From positions 228,055-292,054 of the forward strand of contig NZ_VNJJ01000003.1 in NCBI RefSeq assembly GCF_007786475.1: 64,000 nucleotides of DNA. The letters are read 5' to 3'. The position numbers and the translations under genes are program-made. The stretch is from Cohnella terricola (lineage in GTDB: Bacteria; Bacillota; Bacilli; Paenibacillales; Paenibacillaceae). How positions within the stretch are numbered: position 1 is the first letter of the stretch; each line of letters opens with the position of its first letter. Below, piece by piece: positions 26,053-34,909 of this stretch. The notes beneath the pieces are model-generated. The model was not told the DNA's origin, ran no database searches, and was given only the letters and a program-made list of their open reading frames with translations.

Positions 26053-26135
26053 CTAACGGGGAACGATAGTTCAATAAAACAGCAGCAGTCTAGGACTTTA
26101 TTTTCTAGTCCATGGCTGCTGCTGTTTCGTTTTTT
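26053..26135 (+). repeat. TAACGGGGAACGATAG-type repeat with a long hairpin
   Basis: CTAACGGGGAACGATAG (26053-26069) follows the stop of the phosphotransferase gene; a hairpin AAACAGCAGCAG / CTGCTGCTGTTT and a T6 run come next. Related copies lie at 22534, 25227, 27958, 29416 and 30336. Confidence 0.5.
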
Positions 26136-26455
26136 GGGTCAGTCTAAAACTGACGGTTTTGTAATTCGAAAAACCGCGTGGGTTCAACACATCCAGTCTA
26201 ATACTTTATTTTCTCAAGACATTTATTCATTAAACGACAATTAATGATTATTTGTCCTAGTTCTCGCGGACCTTTCCAATTAAAAATTAAAAATGTAATA
26301 TACAGGTAACGAATATATTCGCAAAAGCGGATACTTTTTCACAATAATACGTCGGCCGACTATTATCCATTCTAATATTTTGGGAGGGATTTATTATGAA
26401 AAAAACATTTGGGTTGCAACACTTGCGTTAACGGCGATGCTTTTCGGTTCCACTG

Positions 26456-27094
26456 GTGCTATATGCTAATCCTGTAACAACACAAGTTGCTACCTCTATT
26501 CCTTCTCAAGAAGATTTAGAACAGTATGGCATGGCAGTTCATTTGCAGATGGTTGAGGAAGTAGAGCAAGGATTGATTACTACGGACGAACAAGCTTGGG
26601 CAAGAATGGCTGAATTGGCCGCACTAGATTTACCTGAACCTATTCAACCGTTTGCTGCGTATGTCGGTAGCTTCCTAACAACGGTAGGAGAGATGGCTGC
26701 TGCAATCTTGGCAGTTGGTCCAATTGACGCATACACCGCAAAATCTTGCGCAGACACAGCATTCGAAAAAGCAGGGACTTCAGGTTACACTGGAGTAGAG
26801 GATGGTAAACAAGACGCATTTAGACATGCCTATTGGAATGTATTAATGTCAAGAGATATCGGGACTAGCCAAGCAAAAAAAGTAGCTGATATTCATGAAG
26901 ATTACAATCCGGGCACTGCACTTGCAAATGAAATGGACTTATGGAATAATTCGGTAGGTAGAAATATTTGGAGTGCCTATCCGTCCAGTTCTGATGATTC
27001 AAATAATGCCCTTGTCACTGAAACTAAAAGCAAGTTAAATGCTGGGTTAATGAAATACATTAAGAATGGGGCTATAGTTTGGACAAATGCTTAA
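26456..27094 (+). CDS. Secreted DUF6973-like protein, start region frameshifted
   Basis: The mature part has the conserved GKQDAFRHAYWNVLMSR and NEMDLWNNSVGR blocks of the DUF6973 family; the His and Asn/Asp in them suggest a metal or catalytic site, though no activity is known. A GGGAGGG site precedes ATG 26396, but the frame from it stops after 11 codons. Shifting one base at the run of seven A (26399-26405) gives a good signal peptide (NIWVATLALTAMLFGSTGA), and shifting back near 26458 rejoins the main frame. The only uninterrupted frame uses a GTG at 26456 with no ribosome binding site and no secretion signal. Either two small lesions or sequence errors are present. Confidence 0.6.
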   Translation: MLYANPVTTQVATSIPSQEDLEQYGMAVHLQMVEEVEQGLITTDEQAWARMAELAALDLPEPIQPFAAYVGSFLTTVGEMAAAILAVGPIDAYTAKSCADTAFEKAGTSGYTGVEDGKQDAFRHAYWNVLMSRDIGTSQAKKVADIHEDYNPGTALANEMDLWNNSVGRNIWSAYPSSSDDSNNALVTETKSKLNAGLMKYIKNGAIVWTNA

Positions 27095-27365
27095 AAAAAT
27101 TGTAGTAACATTGGTGCTATTACTTACTTACTTATTTGCTTCTTGGATGGTTGATGTTACTAGCGGTACAATCGTTATGAATGCTTCTGGCCGTTCTTAC
27201 AATATTGAATATCATTTGTTTTACAACAAATATATTTTTTATAGTGAAAACAACGGCGAAAGCAATACCGATATAAACCTCAAACTAGAAAGAATATTTT
27301 TGCTCTGTACGAGTGTTGTCTTCTTAGCTTTTAACCTAATGAAAAGATTAAAGCAATCAAAGTAA
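27087..27365 (+). CDS. Small membrane protein overlapping the DUF6973-like gene
   Basis: A 92-residue protein with an N-terminal membrane helix (residues 3-20) and a C-terminal one (about 68-84), joined by an outside loop rich in Asn and Tyr. Its ATG overlaps the end of the upstream gene by 8 bp, so the two are translationally coupled. The pairing of a secreted protein with a small membrane partner recalls toxin-immunity pairs, but this is a guess. A strong terminator ends the unit. Confidence 0.65.
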   Translation: MLKKIVVTLVLLLTYLFASWMVDVTSGTIVMNASGRSYNIEYHLFYNKYIFYSENNGESNTDINLKLERIFLLCTSVVFLAFNLMKRLKQSK

Positions 27366-27366
27366 T

Positions 27367-27410
27367 AAATCTGCACCTCCTAATGCAACACTGGAGGTGC
27401 AGATTTATTT
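27367..27410 (+). terminator. Strong intrinsic terminator
   Basis: AAATCTGCACCTCC / GGAGGTGCAGATTT perfect stem then ATTT. Confidence 0.85.
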
Positions 27411-27547
27411 GTACAGTGGACACCCCAGCAACTCAACTTAGGTTTGCAAATAATATTTACAAAGTGGATAATTGTGGTATTAGATATAAGAGGCCAATGA
27501 TGTGGTTTGTGGTGCGTGCGAATGTGAGACTACTGGAAGACATCATC

Positions 27548-27685
27548 TGTCGGATGTCAAGAATATGTACTGATTCCAACCCGCGTAAATCGTGGGTTTT
27601 TCTTTTTATCGGTATACATTCTTGACAAAATTTTGTGTCAAGAATGTATACCGATTGCCGCTTGATGCCAAGAATGTGTACCGAT
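27548..27685 (+). repeat. Family B Tn7-like complex end (copy 2, proposed left end)
   Basis: TGTCGGA terminus; sites TGTCAAGAATATGTACTGAT (27555-27574), inverted ATCGGTATACATTCTTGACA (27608-27627), TGTCAAGAATGTATACCGAT (27636-27655) and TGCCAAGAATGTGTACCGAT (27666-27685). A CCCGCG-TAAATCG-TGGG terminator (27578-27607) lies between sites 1 and 2. Confidence 0.7.
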
Positions 27686-28190
27686 TCCCAAATCTCAACA
27701 GGTTAGGATATAGTCAGGTGTGTCGTATGACACAAAGTCACCTACATAGATCATTTAATCAAGGCTTGATTAGCCCTGCTTTCATGTTGCCTTTCTTTTG
27801 TAGAATCCAGTCGGAATGAAGAAGGGTTCGAACAGATAGTGGAGTCAAGAACATTGTCCCATTGCCGACTGTGCAACGTAAGGTCATAGTGCGTCGGTGT
27901 ATTTTAAGTTGCCCACCAATTGGAAGCACATTATTAAGAATGGGAAAGGTGACTGAACTAACGGAGAACGATATCACAAAGACATAAGGCTACTGACATT
28001 ACCGGCAGCCTATTCAGCAAGAGGGCAGCATGGTTTATTCCCACTCCAAATTCTTGGTTCGCATTTCCCGAATTTTCCGCCAAGTGCTTCTGACTTCATC
28101 TGGTTGAATAAGTAATCGTGCATCATGGGATAAGGGGTTGAATGATGGACAAAATACGTTAGATTCTACAACTAAGGGGGCAACTTTTTC
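27686..28190. other. Gene-free stretch inside the proposed transposon
   Basis: Only short decayed frames are present (for example a plus-strand run ending IVPLPTVQRKVIVRRC... near 27860-27985) and one copy of the CTAACGG..GATA motif at 27958. I see no intact gene. Confidence 0.4.
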
Positions 28191-28709
28191 GTGGGAATTC
28201 TAAGCGGTAACCCAAAAGATGAACCAATGCATTTCGGTGAAGTATCCAGTGTATGGACAGCTTCTACTACAGCTAAAGCAGCAATTTCTTTTTATCAAGC
28301 ATATTTAAACCATACCGGTGACAAGGACCTAAGGAATTTAATTGAAGACTACATTGATCAAGCAAAACAAGAAGTAAAGGAACTGGATGAGATACTTAAT
28401 GCGAATGGTATCGCTCCTGCTCCAATAATGGCTGACAGACCTAAAGCCAATCTCGAAGATATTCCTGCGGGTGCTCGTTTAGCCGATCTGGAAATTGCTA
28501 CCGCGATATCTGCAGACACAGCCGTGGGTCTTGTTGCTTGCACTCAAGCAATGGCCATGTGTATACGTGAAGATATTGGAGCATTATTTGCAAAATATGC
28601 TGCCGCCAAAACGGTGCTTGGTGGTAAGACCCTTAAAATGCTTAAGGATAAAGGTTGGCTAGTTCCGCCTCCATTACTTGTCAAGAGACCAGAAACTGTT
28701 ACAGTTTAA
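28191..28709 (+). CDS. DUF3231 family (spore-coat/CotF-like) protein
   Basis: A 172-residue helical, ferritin-like protein. It begins at a GTG behind AAGGGGG and shows the typical MHFGEV opening, the EDYIDQAKQEVKELDEILNANGIAPAP segment and helical repeats with few aromatics. DUF3231 proteins are related to CotF-type coat components in Bacillaceae. They are normally chromosomal spore genes; here the gene lies just inside the proposed transposon left end and stands alone. Confidence 0.8.
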   Translation: MGILSGNPKDEPMHFGEVSSVWTASTTAKAAISFYQAYLNHTGDKDLRNLIEDYIDQAKQEVKELDEILNANGIAPAPIMADRPKANLEDIPAGARLADLEIATAISADTAVGLVACTQAMAMCIREDIGALFAKYAAAKTVLGGKTLKMLKDKGWLVPPPLLVKRPETVTV

Positions 28710-28898
28710 CGAACGGTCATCGGGTCGATTAAATCTTATAACTCGCTTAGCCTAATGCTAGCGGGTTATTCGAATTGTTAGTCTGCACCACAAATCACCT
28801 CGAATTGCGTGACGTAATTAAGCCTTCCTAGGTATGGCTATCGGAAAAGAGACGCATATTATCAATTGTAGGATAATGACCACAAAGGGTGGTGAAAT

Positions 28899-29111
28899 AT
28901 GGGTAAAGTTGCATTGGCGCTAGTGGTTGTCGGGGCACTGAATTGGCTCCTCGTTGGTTTGTTTGAATGGGACCTAGTCACCGCATTGTTCGGAGGCGAT
29001 TTTCATCGTGAATCCTCATGGTTAAGCCGCATCGTTTATATTTTGGTCGGAATTAGTGGGTTGTATTGTATCAGATATTTATTTACGGATGATGCACACG
29101 CAAGAACGTAA
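28899..29111 (+). CDS. DUF378 small membrane protein (YuzA-like)
   Basis: 70 residues with two membrane helices (about residues 3-22 and 42-62) and the family opening ALVVVGALNWLLVGLFEWD, which is diagnostic of DUF378. AAAGGGTGG precedes its ATG. Function unknown. A terminator follows. Confidence 0.85.
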   Translation: MGKVALALVVVGALNWLLVGLFEWDLVTALFGGDFHRESSWLSRIVYILVGISGLYCIRYLFTDDAHART

Positions 29112-29141
29112 ACAACGCTAGCAGTTGATCACTTTTTATAA

Positions 29142-29169
29142 GATTCCGCGTCGTCGCGGAATTTTTTTT
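29142..29169 (+). terminator. Intrinsic terminator after the DUF378 gene
   Basis: GATTCCGCG / CGCGGAATT stem with TCGT loop and T8 tail. Confidence 0.85.
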
Positions 29170-29269
29170 GGACTTTAGGGCTCTCCGGGCAACGATCCTT
29201 TGCTTCAGCCCCATTGTTAGATGAAGACTTAATTCTTCGTGAGACAAGAGGGACTTGGAGCTATTTGTG

Positions 29270-29419
29270 CATCCAATAGTTGGCCCTCATATCCCCGTCG
29301 GTGAAGATATATCTACATATCGGATTTCACCGGCTGGAGTTGAACTTAAGAAATTTGAACATCTTAAAGGTCCAAATAAGACTGATTTTCCCCTAAACTA
29401 CCAAGATCTCTTGAGGTAA
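29270..29419 (+). pseudogene. C-terminal remnant of an unidentified gene
   Basis: A plus-strand frame reads FVHPIVGPHIPVGEDIST..., then a Lys- and Asn-rich end and a TAA that overlaps the TAACGGGGAATGATA motif. There is no start codon or ribosome binding site, so only a remnant is left. The hairpin AACGGCTACTG / GCAGCCGTT follows at 29434-29460. Confidence 0.35.
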
Positions 29420-29551
29420 CGGGGAATGATACTTGAACGGCTACTGCGGAGCAGCCGTTATTTCGTTAACGAGCAGGTTAACATGGAAAAGTATCCAGAA
29501 TTGAAGGCAGTACATACGTACCCGTAGATGTGGATAAAGTAACCATGGGTG

Positions 29552-30325
29552 ATGAAAATGCACATAAAAAGGTTGATTTTATTTCTTACGGTGTTTACAG
29601 GTCTCTTTTTCTCCGATGAAAATGCAGAGGCTCATGACAAATCTGATGTTACAGCAAAATTTGCACAAGCTGTTTGGAAGAACGATAAAATTTTAGCCCA
29701 AACGTGTTTGGCTAATGGAGTCAAACTACCTGAAATTAGAGAAAATAGTCCGAAAAAGAGTTATCAATTAGTCAGATCGCCAATGAATCATGTAATGGTT
29801 ATGTTGGCGAATTTCTGGGATGAAGAACTAGGCGGTGAACGACTCGCACTTATTTGGGAACTGACGGTTGAAGACAATAAAATCACAAGAATAAGAACGG
29901 TTTTTGATGGTGCGAATCCTTTAATGGACGAATTAAGGCTTATCAAAGATTATCAAAATTTGTATCAACGAGAAGTATTAATGCCATCAGAATTTCCGTT
30001 CAAAATTACCCATTTTAGTGGACATATTGAATATGAACATGAGCGATTGGTATTGCGATACCGAAACGAGTATATTAACAGTTTTCTTCAGATACACATC
30101 AAACCTGTAACTTTGGGGTTGGAGAGGTATCAAGGAAAAAACAATCAACTTCATACATTAAAAGATGGAACAAAAGTTCTATATAGATCAAAGTTCGACT
30201 TAGGTTATGAAATAAGATTTCATAAAGAAGGAATGCACTACACTGTGGCAATCGGTAATAAGAAATACTTGAAGAAAAAATTTACAGTTAACGATTTAAT
30301 TAAAATTGCGGATTCCATGAAATGA
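29552..30325 (+). CDS. Exported protein of unknown function
   Basis: About 257 residues with an N-terminal signal peptide (residues 5-25, cleavage near AEAHD) and a soluble domain whose first half is reminiscent of NTF2-like immunoglobulin-clamp proteins (FAQAVWKNDKILAQTCLANG, then a WDEELGGERLALIWELTVEDNKI strand set). The second half is charged. No catalytic motif is evident and no reaction is assigned. It stands alone and ends in a TAACGGGT motif plus terminator. Confidence 0.65.
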   Translation: MKMHIKRLILFLTVFTGLFFSDENAEAHDKSDVTAKFAQAVWKNDKILAQTCLANGVKLPEIRENSPKKSYQLVRSPMNHVMVMLANFWDEELGGERLALIWELTVEDNKITRIRTVFDGANPLMDELRLIKDYQNLYQREVLMPSEFPFKITHFSGHIEYEHERLVLRYRNEYINSFLQIHIKPVTLGLERYQGKNNQLHTLKDGTKVLYRSKFDLGYEIRFHKEGMHYTVAIGNKKYLKKKFTVNDLIKIADSMK

Positions 30326-30335
30326 ATTGATTAAA

Positions 30336-30384
30336 CTAACGGGTATGATAGAGTGAGTTGCCATGAAGGCAGCTCCTTTTTTTT
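30336..30384 (+). terminator. CTAACGGGT motif plus intrinsic terminator
   Basis: CTAACGGGTATGATAG at 30336-30351 followed by GAGTTGCC / GGCAGCTC and T8 (30355-30384). Confidence 0.65.
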
Positions 30385-30450
30385 GTTCATTATAGTATTG
30401 AATAATAATATTTTTCCTACTATAAGTCCTCACAGTCGCACTAAGAAAAG

Positions 30451-30475
30451 AGGCGATAGAAACTCGCCCTTTTTA
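30451..30475 (+). terminator. Short intrinsic terminator before the glycan operon
   Basis: AGGCGA / TCGCC stem followed by CTTTTT. Confidence 0.5.
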
Positions 30476-30547
30476 ATATGTTAAGGCATATATCGGATGC
30501 TGATAGCTAGAGTGCAACATACGATACCAAAAAACAGGAGAGTGACA

Positions 30548-31504
30548 ATGAAAGCTATCGTAACAGGAGGAGCCGGTTTCATCGGTTCCCATCTTGTCGA
30601 TCACCTCGTGACCCTCGGCATTCAGGTTTTGGTGCTCGACAACATGGCGTCTGGACATCTGCGTCATCTTCACCCGCTTGCTTCGATTCAGTATGTAGAT
30701 ATCGGCAGTAATGAAGCGATGCAGCATATTGTGGGGTACAAGCCTAATGTCGTCTTTCATTTGGCAGCCCAGACGGACGTTCAAAAATCGTTAGTCGATC
30801 CGCAATACGATGCGGACGTCAATATTGGCGGAACGATTAACGTTCTCGAAGCTTGCCGGAAAGCCAACGTCCGTAAAATGATTTTCGCCTCGTCTTCGGC
30901 GGTGTATGGAAACGTCCTTAAGAGGAAGGTTTCAGAAAAAGAGAAAATCGCGCCGATCTCCTACTACGGTTCATCGAAAGCGGCCTCCGAAGCTTACATT
31001 CGGCTCTATCATCAGCTCTATGGCATTCCTTATACCATATTACGATTCAGTAACGTTTTCGGGCCTAGGCAAACAGCTAAAGGGGAAGGAGGGGTAATCG
31101 CCGTTTTTTTGAAACACATCCACGAAAATAAGACGCTGTTCGTACACGGCGACGGGAACCAAACAAGAGATTTCATTTATGTGAAGGACGTCGTTCGGGC
31201 CCTTATGGCTGCCATTGTGAGGGGCGACCAGGAAATCTACCACGTAAGCACGTCAAGAAAAACGTCGATCAATCAATTGGTTGCCATGCTGACCCGGATT
31301 CACGGCGGCTCGCTCGAGATCCTCCATACGACTTCGAACATAGGTGACATCAAACATAGTTGTTTGAGTAATCGGAAAATATCCCGCCAGCTATTGTGGC
31401 AGCCAAGCGTCGAACTGACTGCCGGATTGAGCGACACATACGCTTTTACAAAGAGAGAATTTGATAGCCAAGGAGGTGTGAGCGTTGAAGCTTCAAGAGA
31501 TTAA
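30548..31504 (+). CDS. NAD-dependent epimerase/dehydratase (UDP-glucose 4-epimerase type)
   Basis: A 318-residue extended short-chain dehydrogenase. The Rossmann motif GGAGFIGS is at residues 7-14, the catalytic Tyr-x-x-x-Lys is in SYYGSSKAASE, and the RFSNVFGPRQ block and a DFIYVKDVV motif fit sugar-nucleotide epimerases. The ATG at 30548 follows AGGAGAG. It is the first gene of a five-gene unit with overlaps or very short gaps (next gene overlaps by 20 bp). It probably makes a nucleotide sugar for surface glycan synthesis; the exact sugar is not readable. Confidence 0.85.
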   Translation: MKAIVTGGAGFIGSHLVDHLVTLGIQVLVLDNMASGHLRHLHPLASIQYVDIGSNEAMQHIVGYKPNVVFHLAAQTDVQKSLVDPQYDADVNIGGTINVLEACRKANVRKMIFASSSAVYGNVLKRKVSEKEKIAPISYYGSSKAASEAYIRLYHQLYGIPYTILRFSNVFGPRQTAKGEGGVIAVFLKHIHENKTLFVHGDGNQTRDFIYVKDVVRALMAAIVRGDQEIYHVSTSRKTSINQLVAMLTRIHGGSLEILHTTSNIGDIKHSCLSNRKISRQLLWQPSVELTAGLSDTYAFTKREFDSQGGVSVEASRD

Positions 31505-32111
31505 AGGAACATATGACACGATCTACAGTTTAGGGGATCTTTGTCTTGCTTCCATTCAATTGAAACAGAATAAACTTAGACCTTTCTCCGGGGTACTGGA
31601 CTGGATGGCTTCTCCCCAACTGCACGACGTGAATCGCCTGTTGAGGTATCGGTTTGAGGAGTTTATGAATCCTTCCAATTTAAGAATTATCGGTTATGCA
31701 GGCGAAGATAAAATATGCGTGGCGGACGACTTTTACAATATGGTATCCAATCACGATTTCGATGTCGGGAATAACTCCTTGACCCTATTGAGCGGATACC
31801 CGGAAGTGAAGGAAAAATTCGATCGGCGAATCAGACGCTTTCTGCATAAGGCCGCCACCAGCAAAAAAATGCTGTTCGTGCGCACCGAAGGCGATCTGGA
31901 GGATGCAGCCGAGCTTCAAGACGTGCTGTACGATTTAGTTCGATACGATTTTCGGGTACTGATCGTGAACCATACGAATGTCGACAGGCTGGTGGAGGAT
32001 AACTGGCCATTGAAAAGAGTATGTTCCGTCCAGTTGCCGGCTGCTAACAAATGGACCGACAACAATCACCTTTGGACTAGGTTGCTTCAAGGCGTTCATA
32101 CCAGAGACTAA
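31485..32111 (+). CDS. DUF1796-type putative cysteine peptidase
   Basis: A 208-residue protein of the papain-like DUF1796 family: SLGDLCLASIQL near the N-terminus contains the presumed catalytic Cys, and SGVLDWMAS, NHDF and NHTNVDRL match conserved His/Asp blocks. The TTG start lies inside the end of the epimerase gene, behind AAGGAGGTG. In Firmicutes DUF1796 genes are often found in polysaccharide or glycan clusters. Whether it is active as a peptidase is unknown. Confidence 0.75.
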   Translation: MKLQEIKGTYDTIYSLGDLCLASIQLKQNKLRPFSGVLDWMASPQLHDVNRLLRYRFEEFMNPSNLRIIGYAGEDKICVADDFYNMVSNHDFDVGNNSLTLLSGYPEVKEKFDRRIRRFLHKAATSKKMLFVRTEGDLEDAAELQDVLYDLVRYDFRVLIVNHTNVDRLVEDNWPLKRVCSVQLPAANKWTDNNHLWTRLLQGVHTRD

Positions 32112-32129
32112 ACATCAGGAGGGGACGGA

Positions 32130-33131
32130 ATGTTCCAGGACTCAGTCATCATGGTTACAGGCGGTACAGGTTCATGGGGTCAGGAGCTTGTCAAACAATT
32201 GTTGCTCCAGAACCCCAAAGAAATCATCGTATTCTCGCGCAACGAATCCAGTCAGGTGAAGATGAGAAGAGAAATGACGGATTCGAGGATTAACTTCTGC
32301 ATCGGCGACATACGGGATCGGGACGCCGTAGTCGCTGCTTGCGAAGGCGTCGACTATATCTTCCATCTAGCGGCTCTTAAGCACGTTCCGATCTGCGAAG
32401 AACAACCGTACGAAGCCTTAAAAACGAACGTGATCGGAACGCAAAACATCATAGAAGCCGCGATTGAAAAAGGGGTTAAGAAGGTCGTGAACATCTCCAC
32501 GGACAAAGCGGCCGACCCCGTCAATTTCTACGGCATGACGAAAGCCATTGGGGAAAAGCTGATCGTCTATGCAAATATGCTAAAAGCAAACACGCGGTTC
32601 ATCAATGTAAGAGGCGGCAATATTCTCGGATCCAGCGGCAGCGTTCTGAACCTATTTATCGATCAATTAAACAACAAGCGTCAAATCAGCATTACCGATA
32701 AGGGTATGATTCGGTATTTCATGACTCCTCGAATGGCGACTGAACTGTTGTTGACGGCAGCCAATGAAGGTAAAGGCGGAGAAATATTCGTTTTACTGAT
32801 GCCATCTTGCCGAATCATGGATATGGCCGAAGTCCTGATCGAAGCGAAAGGCGGGAAGGACGCCGAGATTAACGTCATCGGCAGCAGACCCGGAGAAAAA
32901 CTCCGCGAAGCGCTTCTGTCGCCGTACGAAGCACGTCATGCAGTACTCTTAAACGAGCGTTACTTGGTTGTGCTCCCGACGAAAGAGATACCGGAGTTAA
33001 GTCGGCATTACGCTTCTGTTGCCCGAGCGCAACCGGAAGCCTTATTTGCCGACGAGCAGCTAATGACCAAATCCGAGATTAAACAGATGTTGACAGAAGG
33101 CGGTTTTCTGAACGAATACCCGAGGGAATAA
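32130..33131 (+). CDS. UDP-N-acetylglucosamine 4,6-dehydratase-like protein (PseB/CapD family)
   Basis: 333 residues with a Rossmann GGTGSWGQ motif at residues 10-17, HLAALKHVP, the family-specific STDKAADPVNFYGMTKA (Tyr/Lys pair) and RGGNILGSSGS. These blocks match the short soluble CapD/FlaA1-type dehydratases (PseB), which act on UDP-GlcNAc at the start of pseudaminic acid-like or bacillosamine-like sugar synthesis. AGGAGGGG precedes the ATG. It sits between the DUF1796 gene and a glycosyltransferase gene in the same operon. Confidence 0.85.
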   Translation: MFQDSVIMVTGGTGSWGQELVKQLLLQNPKEIIVFSRNESSQVKMRREMTDSRINFCIGDIRDRDAVVAACEGVDYIFHLAALKHVPICEEQPYEALKTNVIGTQNIIEAAIEKGVKKVVNISTDKAADPVNFYGMTKAIGEKLIVYANMLKANTRFINVRGGNILGSSGSVLNLFIDQLNNKRQISITDKGMIRYFMTPRMATELLLTAANEGKGGEIFVLLMPSCRIMDMAEVLIEAKGGKDAEINVIGSRPGEKLREALLSPYEARHAVLLNERYLVVLPTKEIPELSRHYASVARAQPEALFADEQLMTKSEIKQMLTEGGFLNEYPRE

Positions 33132-33146
33132 CAAGGAGTTGAAAAT

Positions 33147-34382
33147 ATGAAAATATTGCTTGCAACCTATTGGTACGTCCCTCATTTGGGAGGCGTATGG
33201 TCGGTTATGCTGCAGCTCGGAGAAAAACTTCGATCTCTCGGGCATGAGGTGGATTATCTTGGATACGGCGACGAGGCTGGTAGTTTCGTCTACATCGTCA
33301 ATAAAAATCAACGAATTCAGACGAATAAGCTTCTTCCGATGCTACAAACGATGCTTAACGAATCGCTTTACCCCGCCATCCATAAAAACGCCCTCGTCAA
33401 ATATACGGAATTTCGTCGTTATGCCTATGAGCTGGCAGTCGCGTATCTCGGGTTGGAATCATACGACGTGATTCATACGCAAGACGTCATATCCACCGCT
33501 TGCATCAACCGAATCAGGCCTGCGCGAACCGCTCTCGTCGCCACCCTTCACGGATGCGTCGCTCACGATATCCGGCTTCAACTCAAAACGATCCATAAGT
33601 CTCCGACATCGCAGTTAGCACGGGAATATTTCGACCGATTGGAACATACCGGCGCTTCTTCGGCGGAAGTCACGATCGTGGCTAACGATTGGATGAGGAA
33701 GAACTTAACGGATGATTTTCATGTCGACGAGAATAAAATCAAAAAATATCATTACGGATACGATATTCATACGTTCTTGCAAAGGATGGCGGAGAAGCCC
33801 ACGATGAAGCGTCCTGAAGGCAAAAAAGTCATCCTGTATGCGGGTCGTATCGTACAGCTAAAAGGCTTGGATGTTCTGATAGAAGCGCTGGGGAAATTGA
33901 AGAAAAAGCGCGATAAATGGGTTTGCTGGATTATCGGGGAAGGGAATCGAAAAACGGATCTGCGTATTCAAGCAAAATTGCTGGGATTGCAAGACGATGT
34001 CGTGTTCATGGACAAAAGGGATGATATCCCGAGCCTATTGACACAAGTTGATATATTCGTGCAGCCTAGCCTGATAGAAAACCAGTCTTTAGCCGTTATC
34101 GAAGCCCAGCTCGCGGCAAAGGCGATTATTGCGAGCGATGCCGGGGGATTGCCAGAAATGATCAAAGATGGAGTAACCGGCTTGCTGGTGCCCGTAGGAA
34201 ACGCGGATAAGCTGTACAGGGGCTTGGAGAGGCTGTTGTCGGATCGATTACTTCGAAATAAACTGGGGGATAATGCCAAGCATTGGGCGATGTCCCATTG
34301 GTCTCTCGACAAGCTGACGAACAACATCATCGGTACGTATAAAAGCGCCATTGAAGAGAGGAGAAGCAACGCAAATGCCTAA
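33147..34382 (+). CDS. Glycosyltransferase family 4 protein
   Basis: 411 residues with two Rossmann-like halves. The acceptor half starts YWYVPHLGGVWSVM; the donor half has KKVILYAGRIVQLKGLDVLIEAL, then FVQPSLIENQSLAVIEAQLAAKAIIASDAGGLPE, the EX7E-like block of GT4 enzymes. No signal peptide. It probably adds a sugar to a surface glycan together with the dehydratase and epimerase of the same operon. AAGGAG precedes the ATG. Confidence 0.88.
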   Translation: MKILLATYWYVPHLGGVWSVMLQLGEKLRSLGHEVDYLGYGDEAGSFVYIVNKNQRIQTNKLLPMLQTMLNESLYPAIHKNALVKYTEFRRYAYELAVAYLGLESYDVIHTQDVISTACINRIRPARTALVATLHGCVAHDIRLQLKTIHKSPTSQLAREYFDRLEHTGASSAEVTIVANDWMRKNLTDDFHVDENKIKKYHYGYDIHTFLQRMAEKPTMKRPEGKKVILYAGRIVQLKGLDVLIEALGKLKKKRDKWVCWIIGEGNRKTDLRIQAKLLGLQDDVVFMDKRDDIPSLLTQVDIFVQPSLIENQSLAVIEAQLAAKAIIASDAGGLPEMIKDGVTGLLVPVGNADKLYRGLERLLSDRLLRNKLGDNAKHWAMSHWSLDKLTNNIIGTYKSAIEERRSNANA

Positions 34383-34854
34383 CCCGCTCAAATGGAGAAT
34401 TAAACTTGGCGCATCGGCGACTCGTCTGTTTCGGTACATCCGGAGGAGGCTAGTCGCCCTGAAACTTGTTATCCAAACACCTCCCGAGACAGATCATTCC
34501 ATGATGGCGAGCGAATCGGCCGCCGGCGTGAACATTCCTGGAAAATGGAAAGAGAATAACGAGAAGAACGCTCCGTTGCATGATAGCAGGTTAATACTCA
34601 AAACATACTCCGATATGCCGGGTATCTCATTCTATGATCTAAGAGTATGGAGGAAAGTGACCGAATCATTGCCCGACGATTATGTACTTCCGAATCCGGA
34701 ATCTATGCGTATGTTGTTGCCGATGACGGCGGATTTCTACCGCAGCCTTTTCTTGATATCCTCCGCACGCCCGGATTTGATCGTTGACGATCACATATGG
34801 AAACGAATCAAAGCGGCTCTTCCTTCTAATTATAAAATCCCAGATTCGTTTTAA
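34375..34854 (+). CDS. Hypothetical protein at the end of the glycan operon
   Basis: A 159-residue protein whose ATG overlaps the glycosyltransferase gene by 8 bp behind GAGAGGAG, so translation is coupled. It has an Arg-rich N-terminus (ATRLFRYIRRRLVALK) that may be a membrane-binding helix, then two related segments (SDMPGISFYDLRVWRKV.. and RPDLIVDDHIWKRIKAALPSNYKIP) that could be short internal repeats. Family not recognised. A terminator follows. Confidence 0.65.
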   Translation: MPNPLKWRIKLGASATRLFRYIRRRLVALKLVIQTPPETDHSMMASESAAGVNIPGKWKENNEKNAPLHDSRLILKTYSDMPGISFYDLRVWRKVTESLPDDYVLPNPESMRMLLPMTADFYRSLFLISSARPDLIVDDHIWKRIKAALPSNYKIPDSF

Positions 34855-34909
34855 TGGTTTTTGAAAGAGGATACCACAGTCAAGTCACCCTTTTATGCGT
34901 TATTCGTAG

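Noticed and set aside
25071-27685. Short repeated 20-bp units resembling a CRISPR array
   Set aside because: The units are in mixed orientation, unevenly spaced and occur at transposon termini with TGT ends; they are TnsB-type sites, not repeats with spacers.
22534-30384. Classical integron attC sites after each gene
   Set aside because: The TAACG/CGTTA pairs recall attC, but the RYYYAAC/GTTRRRY core pairs are not consistent, and the recombinase has no clear integron-type extra helix. Kept only as an unexplained repeat family.
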